Positions 1-5,742 of a DNA stretch of 7,401 bases are shown one piece after another. The notes under the pieces were generated by a model that saw only the letters and a list, made by a program, of their open reading frames with translations, was not told the DNA's origin and did no database searches. Source of the DNA: Campylobacteraceae bacterium (GTDB lineage: Bacteria > Campylobacterota > Campylobacteria > Campylobacterales > Sulfurovaceae); assembly GCA_027023145.1 (NCBI GenBank), contig JALVWV010000276.1, forward strand, positions 1 to 7,401, given 5' to 3'. Within the stretch, counting starts at the first letter, position 1. Each line of letters starts with the position of its first letter. A program made the translations under genes and the position numbers.

Positions 1-383
1 GCCGCCATCAATCCGGTGACCTCTATCGAGAGCAGGTCCTTGTCCCTGTCATACAGCTTTGCACTCCGTACCCCGCAGCTGGGGGAGCGGTCTTTGCCGA
101 TGAAGAGGTCGATGTCGGGGTGGGTGTCGAAGAAGGCATCGGCGTAGGCCTCGACCGGAGGAGAAAGATCGGCGCCGGTAAGGTTGGAGAGGGCTTTGAT
201 CCCCTGCTCCGTCTCGATCAGATCCATCGTCGGGCGTGGCGTGCCGAAGGCGAAATCCTCCGGGCAAAAAGCGACCAGTTCATCCCCTTTGAGCTTCTCA
301 AGCAACGCCCCGCTGAAATTCCCCTTCCCATCGTAGCGACAACGGTTGCCAAGCAAGCAGGCAGAGATGGCGACTTTTTTCAC
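1..383 (-). CDS. DUF523 family protein (partial, runs off left edge)
   Basis: The 127 readable codons start at a GTG at 383. The N-terminus (ISACLLGNRCRYDGKGN) is the typical opening of DUF523 proteins, and CPEDFAFGTPRP near residue 40 and KDRSPSCGVRSAKLYD near 97-112 are the other family landmarks. The conserved-looking cysteines at about 9, 15, 40 and 103 suggest metal or Fe-S binding, which is inference because the family has no established function. Members are about 150 residues long, so only the C-terminus is missing. The GTG overlaps the stop of the M15 peptidase gene by four bases (GTGA), with a GGAG five bases upstream of the start, so the two are translationally coupled. The GTG start and the window edge make this gene easy to miss, and the opposite-strand open frame at 120-497 is only its shadow. 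Confidence 0.88.
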   Translation of the reverse strand, partial: MKKVAISACLLGNRCRYDGKGNFSGALLEKLKGDELVAFCPEDFAFGTPRPTMDLIETEQGIKALSNLTGADLSPPVEAYADAFFDTHPDIDLFIGKDRSPSCGVRSAKLYDRDKDLLSIEVTGLMA

Positions 384-1096
384 AGCATCTCCGGCCGGTA
401 CTCGAAATGCATCGTATCAAAGTGCCGCCATTTTCCGCCCCAGATGAAGCCGTGTTTTTCAAAAGCTTTGACGATGGGGAAGGGGATTTTGTTTTGATAT
501 TTCATCCCCTTGCTCCAGCGCCAGTAGGCGGAGTATTTGACGTTGATATCGATCGCCGCACCGAAGCTGTGGACACTCAGACGCTTCGTCCCGGCAATTG
601 TGCGCCATTTGAACGTGCCGCCGATGGGGACAAGGTATTTGCGGTACTCGGGGTGGCGCTTCAGTAGACGATTCAGATCACGCTCCACTGCCAGCAAATG
701 CCGGTGAACATTATTGACGGTCGTGACGCGGACTTTGCGGCCAAACCAGTCGATGGTCATCAGATGACGGCGCACTGCTGAGGCTGAATCACCATACATA
801 TGACGAAAAAACCGCTCATTGCGGTACCGCCCTGGATCGTGTTTGGGGTGGGCGTAACTCTCTTTGGTATATGAGTAGGTAAACATATCCTCAATGTCAG
901 CGTGTTTGAGAATCTTCTCTTCACTCTCCCGCTTGCCGTCATCATAGACCATTCTCGCCCCGTCTTTCCAAATGATCTGGTTGTTTCGGCATGCTTTGAG
1001 CTGAGAATAAACACGGATCAGTTTGCGCGCATGGGTGTCACATCCGGCATACCCAAAAGCACCCAGAAGTACAAAAAGCCAAAGAAACTTTTTCAT
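380..1096 (-). CDS. M15-family metallopeptidase (peptidoglycan D,D-/L,D-peptidase type), exported
   Basis: This 238-residue protein has an N-terminal hydrophobic export signal (residues 2-18) ending in YAGC, so Cys19 may be lipidated, although Tyr at -3 is not a classic lipobox. The zinc site of M15 enzymes is visible: SVHSFGAAID gives His176 and Asp183, and the DTMHFE stretch gives Asp227 and His230, spaced like the DxxH of the M15C (phage endolysin/VanY-like) branch. Such enzymes cut peptide cross-links or stems in peptidoglycan, so the likely site is the periplasm. The region between the signal and about residue 110 is not recognised. The gene begins 21 bases after the aldehyde dehydrogenase stop and overlaps the DUF523 gene by four bases. 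There is no good Shine-Dalgarno; the start lies in a run of 7-base repeats, so translation may depend on reinitiation from upstream. The exact substrate cannot be told. Confidence 0.87.
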   Translation of the reverse strand: MKKFLWLFVLLGAFGYAGCDTHARKLIRVYSQLKACRNNQIIWKDGARMVYDDGKRESEEKILKHADIEDMFTYSYTKESYAHPKHDPGRYRNERFFRHMYGDSASAVRRHLMTIDWFGRKVRVTTVNNVHRHLLAVERDLNRLLKRHPEYRKYLVPIGGTFKWRTIAGTKRLSVHSFGAAIDINVKYSAYWRWSKGMKYQNKIPFPIVKAFEKHGFIWGGKWRHFDTMHFEYRPEML

Positions 1097-1118
1097 CTTT
1101 CATCTTTCATTTTTCATT
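1091..1118 (-). repeat. Four tandem heptamers in the initiation region of the M15 gene
   Basis: Plus-strand TTTCATC, TTTCATC, TTTCATT, TTTCATT lie end to end (period 7). On the coding strand each unit carries an ATG in a different frame. The last ATG (1096) starts the peptidase, and the first (1117) opens a five-codon micro-ORF (MKNER) that ends one codon before the real start. The array fills the whole gap between the aldehyde dehydrogenase stop and the peptidase start. Confidence 0.8.
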
Positions 1119-2566
1119 CAAAAGATCACCACCGATTTGATCTCGGTAAACTCTTCGAGGGTATATTTCGGTCCTTCCCGCCCGATACCGGAGAGTTTCG
1201 AGCCGCCGTAGGGCTGGATATCGAATCGGACGGTAGGGATGTCGTTGACTACCACCCCTCCGGCCTGGGCATCAGCGATAAAGCGCTGCGTCGTGGCGAG
1301 CGAATCGGTGAAGATGCTGTATTGGAGTCCGTAGGGGGAAGCATTGATTTTGGCAATGGCCGTCTCATAATCGGGCACACTCACAAGACTCACGATGGGG
1401 GCAAACACCTCCTCGCAGACGATCTTCATCTCATCGGTGACGTTGGTCATCACTGTGGGAGGGAAGACTCCGTCGACCTCTTCTCCTCCAGCTGCGACGA
1501 TGGCACCTTCATCCTTGGCACTGGCAACCCAGCTGCGGGCACGGTGCCGGGCATCGTCATTGATGAGCGGTCCCATAAAGGTCGCCTCGTCGTACGGATC
1601 GCCTACTTTGAATGTAGCCGTCTCGGCGGCCATCTTCTCGGCAAAGGCTTCATAGACCTCTTCGTGGACATAGATGCGCTGGAGAGAGATGCACACCTGC
1701 CCGCTGTTGTAGAAGGCGCCAAACGCACACTTCTTCGCCGCATCCTCCAGATCGGCATCCTTGTCCACGAAACTGGCGGCATTGCCCCCAAGCTCAAGGG
1801 CGACCTTTTTGATCCCGGCCGTTTTGGTAATGATTTTGCCCACACCGACCGATCCGGTGAAGCTCACCGCACGGGGGATCGGACTGCCCACCAGAGCCGA
1901 GCCCACATCGGCATCCCCGTAGACCACACTCAGCGCATCGGGGATAGCATATTGACTGTCGATAAAGAGTTTAGCCAGACGATAAGCCGTCAGGGGAGCT
2001 TCGGGGGTGGGCTTGAGGACGACGGTGTTGCCCGCTCCCAGAGCCGGGGCGATTTTGTGAGCGATGAGATTGAGGGGGAAGTTAAACGGCGTGATCGCCA
2101 CCACGACCCCCAGCGGCACCCGCTGGTAATACGCCATCGCCTTGCGTCCGCTTGGCATCGCATCGGTGGGAATCGTTTCACCGTGCAGATTGATGAGCTC
2201 CTTGGCTGTCAGCGCCACCGTCTCAGCACACCGCTGCACCTCGATCCGTGCAAACTGAAGCGGCTTGCCCACCTCATCGACGATCAGTTTGGCAAAATCC
2301 TCTTCGTATTTTTTCAGTTTCTCTGCCACATCCTCCAGCCACGCGATCCGCTGATGCAGAGGCGATTTCGCCGCTGCCGGCGCTGCATCCCGGGCGATCT
2401 CAAGGGCTCGTTTGGCATCTTTTTCATCGCACACCGGATAGGAGCTCACCTCTTTGCCAGTAAAGGGATTGTGGATCTCAATCCGCGCTTCCCGATCCTC
2501 TTCAGTCGATCCAAACAGGATCATCGCCTTGGTCTCATCATGACTTTCAAACAATCCAAACATCAT
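1118..2566 (-). CDS. NAD(P)-dependent aldehyde dehydrogenase, family 21 / lactaldehyde dehydrogenase-like
   Basis: This is a full-length 482-residue aldehyde dehydrogenase, which oxidises an aldehyde to the acid with NAD(P)+ in the cytosol. The motifs appear in order: TPFNFP with Asn162, LKPTPEAP with Lys185, the nucleotide-loop FTGS at 236-239, ELGGN with general base Glu258, NSGQVC with nucleophile Cys292, CEEVFAP with Glu386, and PYGGSKLSG at 452-460. The wording around the nucleophile (SGQVCISLQRIYVH) is like the lactaldehyde/F21 group rather than classical betaine- or succinate-semialdehyde enzymes. The substrate is not certain; lactaldehyde, glyceraldehyde-3-phosphate (non-phosphorylating) or another short hydroxyaldehyde are possible. 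The gene starts with tandem ATGs (2566 and 2563). AAAGGAA at 2570-2576 leaves four bases from AGGA to the first ATG and seven to the second, so the second may be used. It is first in a probable operon with the M15 and DUF523 genes. Confidence 0.95.
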   Translation of the reverse strand: MMFGLFESHDETKAMILFGSTEEDREARIEIHNPFTGKEVSSYPVCDEKDAKRALEIARDAAPAAAKSPLHQRIAWLEDVAEKLKKYEEDFAKLIVDEVGKPLQFARIEVQRCAETVALTAKELINLHGETIPTDAMPSGRKAMAYYQRVPLGVVVAITPFNFPLNLIAHKIAPALGAGNTVVLKPTPEAPLTAYRLAKLFIDSQYAIPDALSVVYGDADVGSALVGSPIPRAVSFTGSVGVGKIITKTAGIKKVALELGGNAASFVDKDADLEDAAKKCAFGAFYNSGQVCISLQRIYVHEEVYEAFAEKMAAETATFKVGDPYDEATFMGPLINDDARHRARSWVASAKDEGAIVAAGGEEVDGVFPPTVMTNVTDEMKIVCEEVFAPIVSLVSVPDYETAIAKINASPYGLQYSIFTDSLATTQRFIADAQAGGVVVNDIPTVRFDIQPYGGSKLSGIGREGPKYTLEEFTEIKSVVIF

Positions 2567-2596
2567 CGTTTCCTTTGGGAAAATATCGTTGGGTTT

Positions 2597-2602
2597 ATTG
2601 TA
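2597..2602 (-). promoter_or_regulatory. Possible -10 box of the aldehyde dehydrogenase operon
   Basis: TACAAT lies on the minus strand 31 bases before the first ATG and predicts a start point near 2590. No convincing -35 hexamer is found 16-18 bases upstream; the sequence there is C-rich. Confidence 0.35.
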
Positions 2603-2661
2603 GCGCAGATGGGGTTAAGGGGTTATGGGTTCGTTTGTTGTTTAAAGAATTTACTCATCGC

Positions 2662-2677
2662 GTGCGCAATTGCACAC
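2662..2677. promoter_or_regulatory. 16-base near-perfect palindrome, possible operator
   Basis: GTGCGCAATTGCACAC reads as its own reverse complement except at one symmetric pair. The inner GCAATTGC is perfect. It lies in the 180-base gap between the 71-residue membrane protein gene and the aldehyde dehydrogenase, about 60 bases upstream of the possible -10 box. It has no T-run, so it does not look like an intrinsic terminator. A repressor or activator site for the aldehyde dehydrogenase operon is inference. Confidence 0.4.
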
Positions 2678-2746
2678 CTTCCAACGGTTCCGCAACGGGG
2701 ATGATTTGATAAATCGCGTTACGATTTTAGTGTGCTGTTGTACACC

Positions 2747-2962
2747 CTACGCGTCATCTCCGTACTTCTTTTTCAAAACAACAAGATACACAAAATCCTT
2801 CACAATCAACGCCAGACAATAGACCCAGATCGCATCCATCGACCAGTGGCGGGGATAGTCGGCTCCGTAGATAAGAGCCGGATAGCCGAGGACAAACGGC
2901 CATTTGAGGTAGTAGAAAAAAACAATGCCGTTGCCGTAAATGTGGCGCAGGGCATCGCGCAT
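2747..2962 (-). CDS. Small two-helix membrane protein, last gene of the DUF2249 operon
   Basis: This 71-residue protein is not recognised by name. It has two hydrophobic stretches, roughly residues 11-33 and 44-63, and a charged C-terminus (LKKKYGDDA), so it is probably a small inner-membrane protein. It starts directly after the DUF59 gene stop (TAA then ATG with no gap), with a GGAG inside the end of DUF59 at suitable distance, which argues strongly for real, coupled translation. Its aromatic-rich helices (FFYYLKW, IWVY) would suit packing against the large membrane protein two genes upstream; a partner role is inference only. The opposite-strand open frame at 2732-3319 has no start signal and covers two convincing genes, so I regard it as a shadow. 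Confidence 0.75.
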   Translation of the reverse strand: MRDALRHIYGNGIVFFYYLKWPFVLGYPALIYGADYPRHWSMDAIWVYCLALIVKDFVYLVVLKKKYGDDA

Positions 2963-3271
2963 TTACATGGCTCCGAGAGCTTGCTTGACGTTATCTGCAG
3001 CCATGGTGACGTTCCACGCTGGCTCCCAGACCACTTCGACGGTTGCTTCGTTGATCCCCTCGGTGCGTTCGGCCGCTTCGCGTACCCACTGCTCGAGCAT
3101 CTGATGCATCGGGCAGGCGCGGGTCGAGAGGGTCATGGTGACTTTGGCGTTGCAGTCATCGTCGATGTCCACTCCGTAGATGAGACCAAGCTCGACCATG
3201 TTGAAGCCTACTTCAGGATCGATGACGGTACTGATCGAATCCAGCACTTGTTCTTTGGTTACGTTACACAT
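2963..3271 (-). CDS. DUF59 / MIP18-family (PaaD/SufT-like) metal-sulfur cluster assembly protein
   Basis: This is a 102-residue single-domain protein. Family landmarks are VIDPEVGFNMVELGLIYGV (residues 16-34, with the DPE turn), the STRACPMH loop with Cys53 where the family has TxxxCP, and WEPAW at 82-86. DUF59 proteins act in Fe-S cluster assembly or delivery (SufT, yeast MIP18) or in maturing multi-component oxygenases (PaaD); here no oxygenase or suf gene is adjacent. Standing between the heme-copper-like membrane protein and a small membrane protein, it may repair or supply clusters under nitrosative stress, but that is inference. Its ATG overlaps the end of the upstream gene by eight bases, with an AGGA ten bases before the start, consistent with coupled translation. 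Confidence 0.92.
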   Translation of the reverse strand: MCNVTKEQVLDSISTVIDPEVGFNMVELGLIYGVDIDDDCNAKVTMTLSTRACPMHQMLEQWVREAAERTEGINEATVEVVWEPAWNVTMAADNVKQALGAM

Positions 3272-4532
3272 TGTTTTCTGTCCTTGAAATATTTAATTCT
3301 TTGCCATAGCTCAACATAGAGAGGACGCTGCTGAGCATGAAGCCCGCACCGACCACCATCAGCGTCACACCACCATGGAAGAGACTGCTGCTTCCGAAGA
3401 GAAGCCCGATACCCCCCACGACAAGACCGGCACTGGTAAACCAAAACTGCCACTCGGCTCTGCGCTCGGGGAGCATGTCGTTGAGCATGGGGACTTTTTG
3501 TTTGCCTACCAGTGGGCTGTAGCGCTCAAACCACACGAGGAACGGGACGATCTTGTAGAGATGCCCGTTGATCAGATAGCTGAAAAATCCAAGGATCAAA
3601 AACCACGCAGCGGCAAGGATCACTTGTTCACTCGAGACAAACAGTGTCACGATCCCGAGTATAAGTGCCACCGCCAGCGATCCATAGCCGACGTACATCG
3701 TTTTGGCATAGATGTCGTGTGCCTTGCGGGCACGGGTCTGGTAGATGATCCAAATCTGATAGCCATAAAAGCCCACCGAGACAAATGCCACCGCCAGTGA
3801 GAGCCAGCGCACCCAGTTCCAATCAATCAACGTACCGACCACATAGGCGATTACGGCTCCCACCATCAGCTGATAGGCTCGGGTGATGGGTGTCTCGTCA
3901 AATCCGTGCGAGAGACCAAACATCGGCAGCAGGATCAACGAGAGCCCCATGATCGTGAGCGTTACAAACCCTCCGAGCACCAGCACAGCATGAGCTCCCA
4001 GCCACTTGGCGACATCGAGCACCACCCCCTCACCGATCGCCAGCGCCATCAGAAAACCGATGACGATCGCCACGGTCAGGAAGATGTTTGCCCACATGAC
4101 ACTCTTCACTGAGAGGGTGATCCGCTCCGCTTTTTTGAGCGTCAGGAAGGTCTCGAACAAAAAGGTCACCATCGCTACGAGTACCAGCAGACCCCCATAC
4201 GCCAATACGTCCGGTATCCACCAAAATCCCGCCACCATCGTCAGTGTCCCCACCAATAGAGATGGCCAGATGATGTAATACAGATCGACCGAAAAATGCC
4301 CCACCTCCACGACCACTGGAATAAGCTGTGCCATCGCGCCGAAGATGATCATCATCACAAATCCGAGCAGAAACCAGTGTGCCCAGCCAACCGTCACGAG
4401 ATCGACGTGTCCACTTGCGGGGTCGAGGAACAACAAAAAGAGCACCCCAAGTGCATAAAAAATCGACCCGATCACAAAGAACGGCTCGATCATTTTGATC
4501 GGCGGGGCGAAATCACGGGAGATATTGAACAT
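3264..4532 (-). CDS. 12-helix membrane protein, heme-copper oxidase subunit I-like / NnrS-like
   Basis: This 422-residue protein has about twelve hydrophobic segments (approximately 14-36, 48-75, 85-105, 108-132, 145-168, 178-205, 220-236, 242-264, 280-299, 303-323, 363-381, 386-407). Histidines lie at helix starts or ends in patterns typical of heme-binding subunit I relatives: GWAHWFLLGF (His52), LGAHAVLVLGGF (His181), PMFGLSHGF (His209) and INGHLYKIVPFLVWFERY (His324). The paired phrases around FGAMAQLIPVV and MGLSLILLPMF resemble stand-alone cbb3/NorB-like proteins often annotated as cytochrome oxidase subunit I-like. No Cys-rich or heme c motif is present, and it is shorter than a true NorB or CcoN, so it is probably not a complete oxidase. 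An NO-related role is inferred from the operon and its FNR-type promoter. The start is supported by AGGA five bases upstream. Confidence 0.75.
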   Translation of the reverse strand: MFNISRDFAPPIKMIEPFFVIGSIFYALGVLFLLFLDPASGHVDLVTVGWAHWFLLGFVMMIIFGAMAQLIPVVVEVGHFSVDLYYIIWPSLLVGTLTMVAGFWWIPDVLAYGGLLVLVAMVTFLFETFLTLKKAERITLSVKSVMWANIFLTVAIVIGFLMALAIGEGVVLDVAKWLGAHAVLVLGGFVTLTIMGLSLILLPMFGLSHGFDETPITRAYQLMVGAVIAYVVGTLIDWNWVRWLSLAVAFVSVGFYGYQIWIIYQTRARKAHDIYAKTMYVGYGSLAVALILGIVTLFVSSEQVILAAAWFLILGFFSYLINGHLYKIVPFLVWFERYSPLVGKQKVPMLNDMLPERRAEWQFWFTSAGLVVGGIGLLFGSSSLFHGGVTLMVVGAGFMLSSVLSMLSYGKELNISRTENNV

Positions 4533-4557
4533 AGTTATCCTTCATGCATTTTCTCAG

Positions 4558-4575
4558 GTATTGGACGAGCAATAC
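4558..4575 (-). other. Intercistronic hairpin between the DUF2249 and membrane protein genes
   Basis: GTATTG and CAATAC form a perfect 6-base-pair stem with a 6-base loop in the 54-base gap between the two genes. The stem is A/T-rich and lacks a following U-run, so it is more likely an mRNA processing or stability element than a terminator; it may also be incidental. Confidence 0.35.
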
Positions 4576-4586
4576 ACCACCTATAC

Positions 4587-4931
4587 TTATCCGTTGCAAT
4601 CACTGTCATCGAGGTCGGCTTCTTCACTCGCGCCTGGCTTATAGCCGAAGACCAATTTCACTTTGCCATCCGGAAGGGTCTCTTCCTCGAGCAGGTCAAA
4701 ATTCTCTCCGATCTTGTCAAGCAGTCCCATCGGTTTCTTATGGTTGATCATGGCTACACGCTTGTGGGCATCGGTCACCATCTTGAGACCGGACATCGCA
4801 TTGACCATCGGCTCCGGTGGCCCCTTCATCGAGGTATCAAACTCAAAATACTGCGTCTCACCGATTGTGTAGGTATAAAAAGGCACCGTCGCTCCGGGGA
4901 CTTCTACGGGGGTTTTTTTGATTTCAGACAT
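4587..4931 (-). CDS. DUF2249-like (TusA-fold related) protein, first gene of the operon
   Basis: This 114-residue cytosolic protein has FEFDTSMKGPPEPM (residues 30-42), NHKKPMGLLDKI (63-74) and DGKVKLVF (88-95). These match the DUF2249 layout: an aspartate-ended strand, a PPEP helix cap, and an xxxPxxLL segment followed by an E/D-rich strand. The family has a TusA-like fold and is often found with hemerythrin, DUF59 and denitrification genes, but its biochemistry is not established. An acidic tail (EEADLDDSDCNG) carries the only cysteine, Cys112. The start is clear: AGGAG six bases before the ATG. As first gene behind the FNR-type promoter it probably shares regulation and role with the three genes that follow. 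The N-terminal 25 residues are not recognised. Confidence 0.8.
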   Translation of the reverse strand: MSEIKKTPVEVPGATVPFYTYTIGETQYFEFDTSMKGPPEPMVNAMSGLKMVTDAHKRVAMINHKKPMGLLDKIGENFDLLEEETLPDGKVKLVFGYKPGASEEADLDDSDCNG

Positions 4932-4955
4932 ATTTACTCCTAATTGGTTTTTTGT

Positions 4956-4961
4956 ATTATA
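4956..4961 (-). promoter_or_regulatory. -10 box of the DUF2249 operon
   Basis: A perfect TATAAT lies on the minus strand. It predicts transcription start at about 4949, giving a leader of about 17 bases that holds the AGGAG. There is no separate -35 match; the activator site occupies that place, as expected for an activator-dependent promoter. Confidence 0.7.
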
Positions 4962-4983
4962 GAGCGGGTGGGCTTAAAGAGGA

Positions 4984-4997
4984 TTGACTTGGATCAA
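4984..4997. promoter_or_regulatory. FNR/DNR-type binding site (TTGAC-N4-ATCAA)
   Basis: TTGACTTGGATCAA differs by one base from the TTGAT-N4-ATCAA consensus of FNR and the NO-responsive DNR/NNR branch. Its centre (4990.5) is 41.5 bases upstream of the start point predicted from the TATAAT at 4956-4961, the standard class II activation position. The site differs from the NssR box known in Campylobacter. Which regulator binds cannot be told here. Confidence 0.72.
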
Positions 4998-5012
4998 GAA
5001 ATTAAAATTATG

Positions 5013-5034
5013 TTTGTTATAAATCTTTGTTATA
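5013..5034. repeat. Two direct copies of TTTGTTATA, 13 bases apart
   Basis: TTTGTTATA occurs at 5013-5021 and 5026-5034 in the A/T-rich gap between the two divergent promoters. The function is unknown; it may be a regulator or UP-type element, or chance in A/T-rich DNA. Confidence 0.35.
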
Positions 5035-5040
5035 TATCAA

Positions 5041-5058
5041 TATGCACCTATTGGCATA
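5041..5058. promoter_or_regulatory. Inverted repeat over the mazE -35 box, candidate MazE operator
   Basis: TATGC at 5041-5045 and GCATA at 5054-5058 form a 5-base inverted repeat with an 8-base spacer. The right arm overlaps the -35 hexamer, so a bound protein would block RNA polymerase. MazE/MazF complexes are known to repress their own promoters; assigning this site to them is inference. Confidence 0.4.
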
Positions 5059-5079
5059 CCAAAACAATTTACGTATAAT
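5051..5079 (+). promoter_or_regulatory. mazEF sigma70-type promoter
   Basis: TTGGCA (5051-5056) and a perfect TATAAT (5074-5079) are separated by exactly 17 bases, predicting a start near 5086 and a leader of about 17 bases. This is the strongest constitutive-looking promoter in the window. Confidence 0.82.
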
Positions 5080-5091
5080 TATGTAGATACA

Positions 5092-5098
5092 AAGGAGG
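5092..5098 (+). promoter_or_regulatory. Strong Shine-Dalgarno of mazE
   Basis: AAGGAGG, a full complement to the 16S rRNA tail, ends four bases before the ATG at 5103. It decides the start in favour of 5103 over the in-frame ATG at 5115, and gives the antitoxin much stronger initiation than the toxin. Confidence 0.85.
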
Positions 5099-5102
5099 TA
5101 CC

Positions 5103-5339
5103 ATGATCATATCGATGAAAAAATGGGGGAACTCCCTTGCATTCCGCGTCCCGAGGGATGTCGCCAACACGCTTCATCTCAAACAAGACGATCTGCTTGA
5201 ACTTGAGATCAAAGAAGGAACACTGATCCTGCGCCCTCGCCCCAATGACCGCCTGGAGAGCCTCGTCGCCGGAATCACCGAAGAGAACCGACATAATGAA
5301 GTTGAAACCGGAGACCCCCTCGGTCATGAAGTGTGGTAA
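5103..5339 (+). CDS. mazE: Antitoxin MazE
   Basis: This 78-residue protein aligns along its whole length with E. coli MazE. The N-terminal SpoVT/AbrB-type DNA-binding domain begins MKKWGNSLAFRVP (residues 5-17, compare VKRWGNSPAVRIP), followed by DDLLELEIKEGTLILRP. The C-terminal toxin-binding tail ends in GDPLGHEVW, close to GEPKDKEVW of E. coli. It forms the DNA-binding dimer that represses its own promoter and neutralises MazF; the tail is normally the protease-sensitive part. It has its own promoter and a perfect Shine-Dalgarno, and its last 14 bases overlap the start of the toxin gene. It is divergent from the FNR-controlled DUF2249 operon. No truncation or frameshift is seen, so the module is likely functional. 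Confidence 0.95.
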   Translation: MIISMKKWGNSLAFRVPRDVANTLHLKQDDLLELEIKEGTLILRPRPNDRLESLVAGITEENRHNEVETGDPLGHEVW

Positions 5340-5667
5340 CTACCTCCCCGATCGGGGCGACCTCATCTGGCTTGATTTCACCCCGCAGGTCGGGCACGAA
5401 CAACGTGGCAGGCGCCCTGCCCTCGTCCTCTCCCCGGCACAATACAACACCAAAAGCTCCCTCATCCTCTGTCTCCCAATCACCTCACGCATCAAAGGCT
5501 ACCCCTTTGAAGTCCTCCTCCCCGAAGGGCTGTGCGTCGCAGGTGCCATCCTCTCCGATCAGGTACGCAATCTCGATTTTGTCGCCCGTGATGCAGAGCT
5601 TATCTGCAAAGCACCCCGGAAGGTGGTTGAGAGTGTGATGGAAAATGTGGGGGCATTGGTAGGGTAG
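5326..5667 (+). CDS. mazF: Toxin MazF (mRNA interferase)
   Basis: This 113-residue endoribonuclease of the MazF/PemK family is close to the E. coli protein (111 residues). Conserved blocks are YLPDRGDLIWLDFTPQVGHEQ, RRPALVLSPAQYN, LPITSRIKGYPFEVLLP and AILSDQVRNLDF. Arg30 and Thr53 correspond to the catalytic Arg29 and Thr52 of E. coli MazF. It cuts mRNA at short sequence motifs and stops translation when MazE is lost; the motif recognised cannot be read from sequence. The start at 5326 is chosen because it matches family length and lets MKCGNYLPDRGD align with MVSRYVPDMGD. In-frame ATGs at 5245 and 5296 would add unsupported residues. Its ribosome site is weak (GGAG twelve bases upstream), so translation probably couples to mazE, keeping toxin below antitoxin. 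Confidence 0.95.
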   Translation: MKCGNYLPDRGDLIWLDFTPQVGHEQRGRRPALVLSPAQYNTKSSLILCLPITSRIKGYPFEVLLPEGLCVAGAILSDQVRNLDFVARDAELICKAPRKVVESVMENVGALVG

Positions 5668-5685
5668 GACACCCCCCAAGGGGCT

Positions 5686-5726
5686 GGGACTTTAGTCCCA
5701 TTAAACGGGACTAAAGTCCCTACTCC
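5686..5726 (-). repeat. REP/REPIN-like palindromic element 1, possible bidirectional terminator
   Basis: Two 14-base arms (5686-5699 and 5707-5720) are perfect reverse complements around a 7-base loop, and each arm is itself a small palindrome (GGGACT-TT-AGTCCC). On the minus strand, 5726 to 5705 begins with a GGAG head and matches element 2 at 20 of 22 positions. Lying between the convergent ends of mazF and the precorrin-2 dehydrogenase gene, the strong hairpin could also stop transcription from both sides, although no long T-run follows. Confidence 0.75.
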
Positions 5727-5742
5727 TTTCAAAATTTCTAAT

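Noticed and set aside
902..2704. A 600-codon open frame on the plus strand opposite the aldehyde dehydrogenase
   Set aside because: It is fully antisense to a gene with all catalytic motifs in place, has no ribosome site, and its translation shows no recognisable domain. Long antisense frames are common in G+C-richer coding DNA.
2700..2746. Possible intrinsic terminator after the 71-residue membrane protein gene
   Set aside because: Only a 4-base-pair GTGT/ACAC stem and no U-run are present, so termination there is not supported.
2732..3319. A 195-codon plus-strand frame
   Set aside because: It covers the DUF59 and 71-residue genes in antisense; both of those have start signals and tight coupling, while this frame has neither signal nor domain.
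4296..4943. A 215-codon plus-strand frame with His-rich translation
   Set aside because: It is antisense to the DUF2249 gene and the start of the membrane protein gene; the histidines come from reading helix codons backwards.
5686..5720. Inverted repeats read as the ends of an insertion sequence or a CRISPR repeat
   Set aside because: No transposase frame lies between or beside the copies and there is no repeat-spacer periodicity. The self-palindromic arms fit REP-like elements better.
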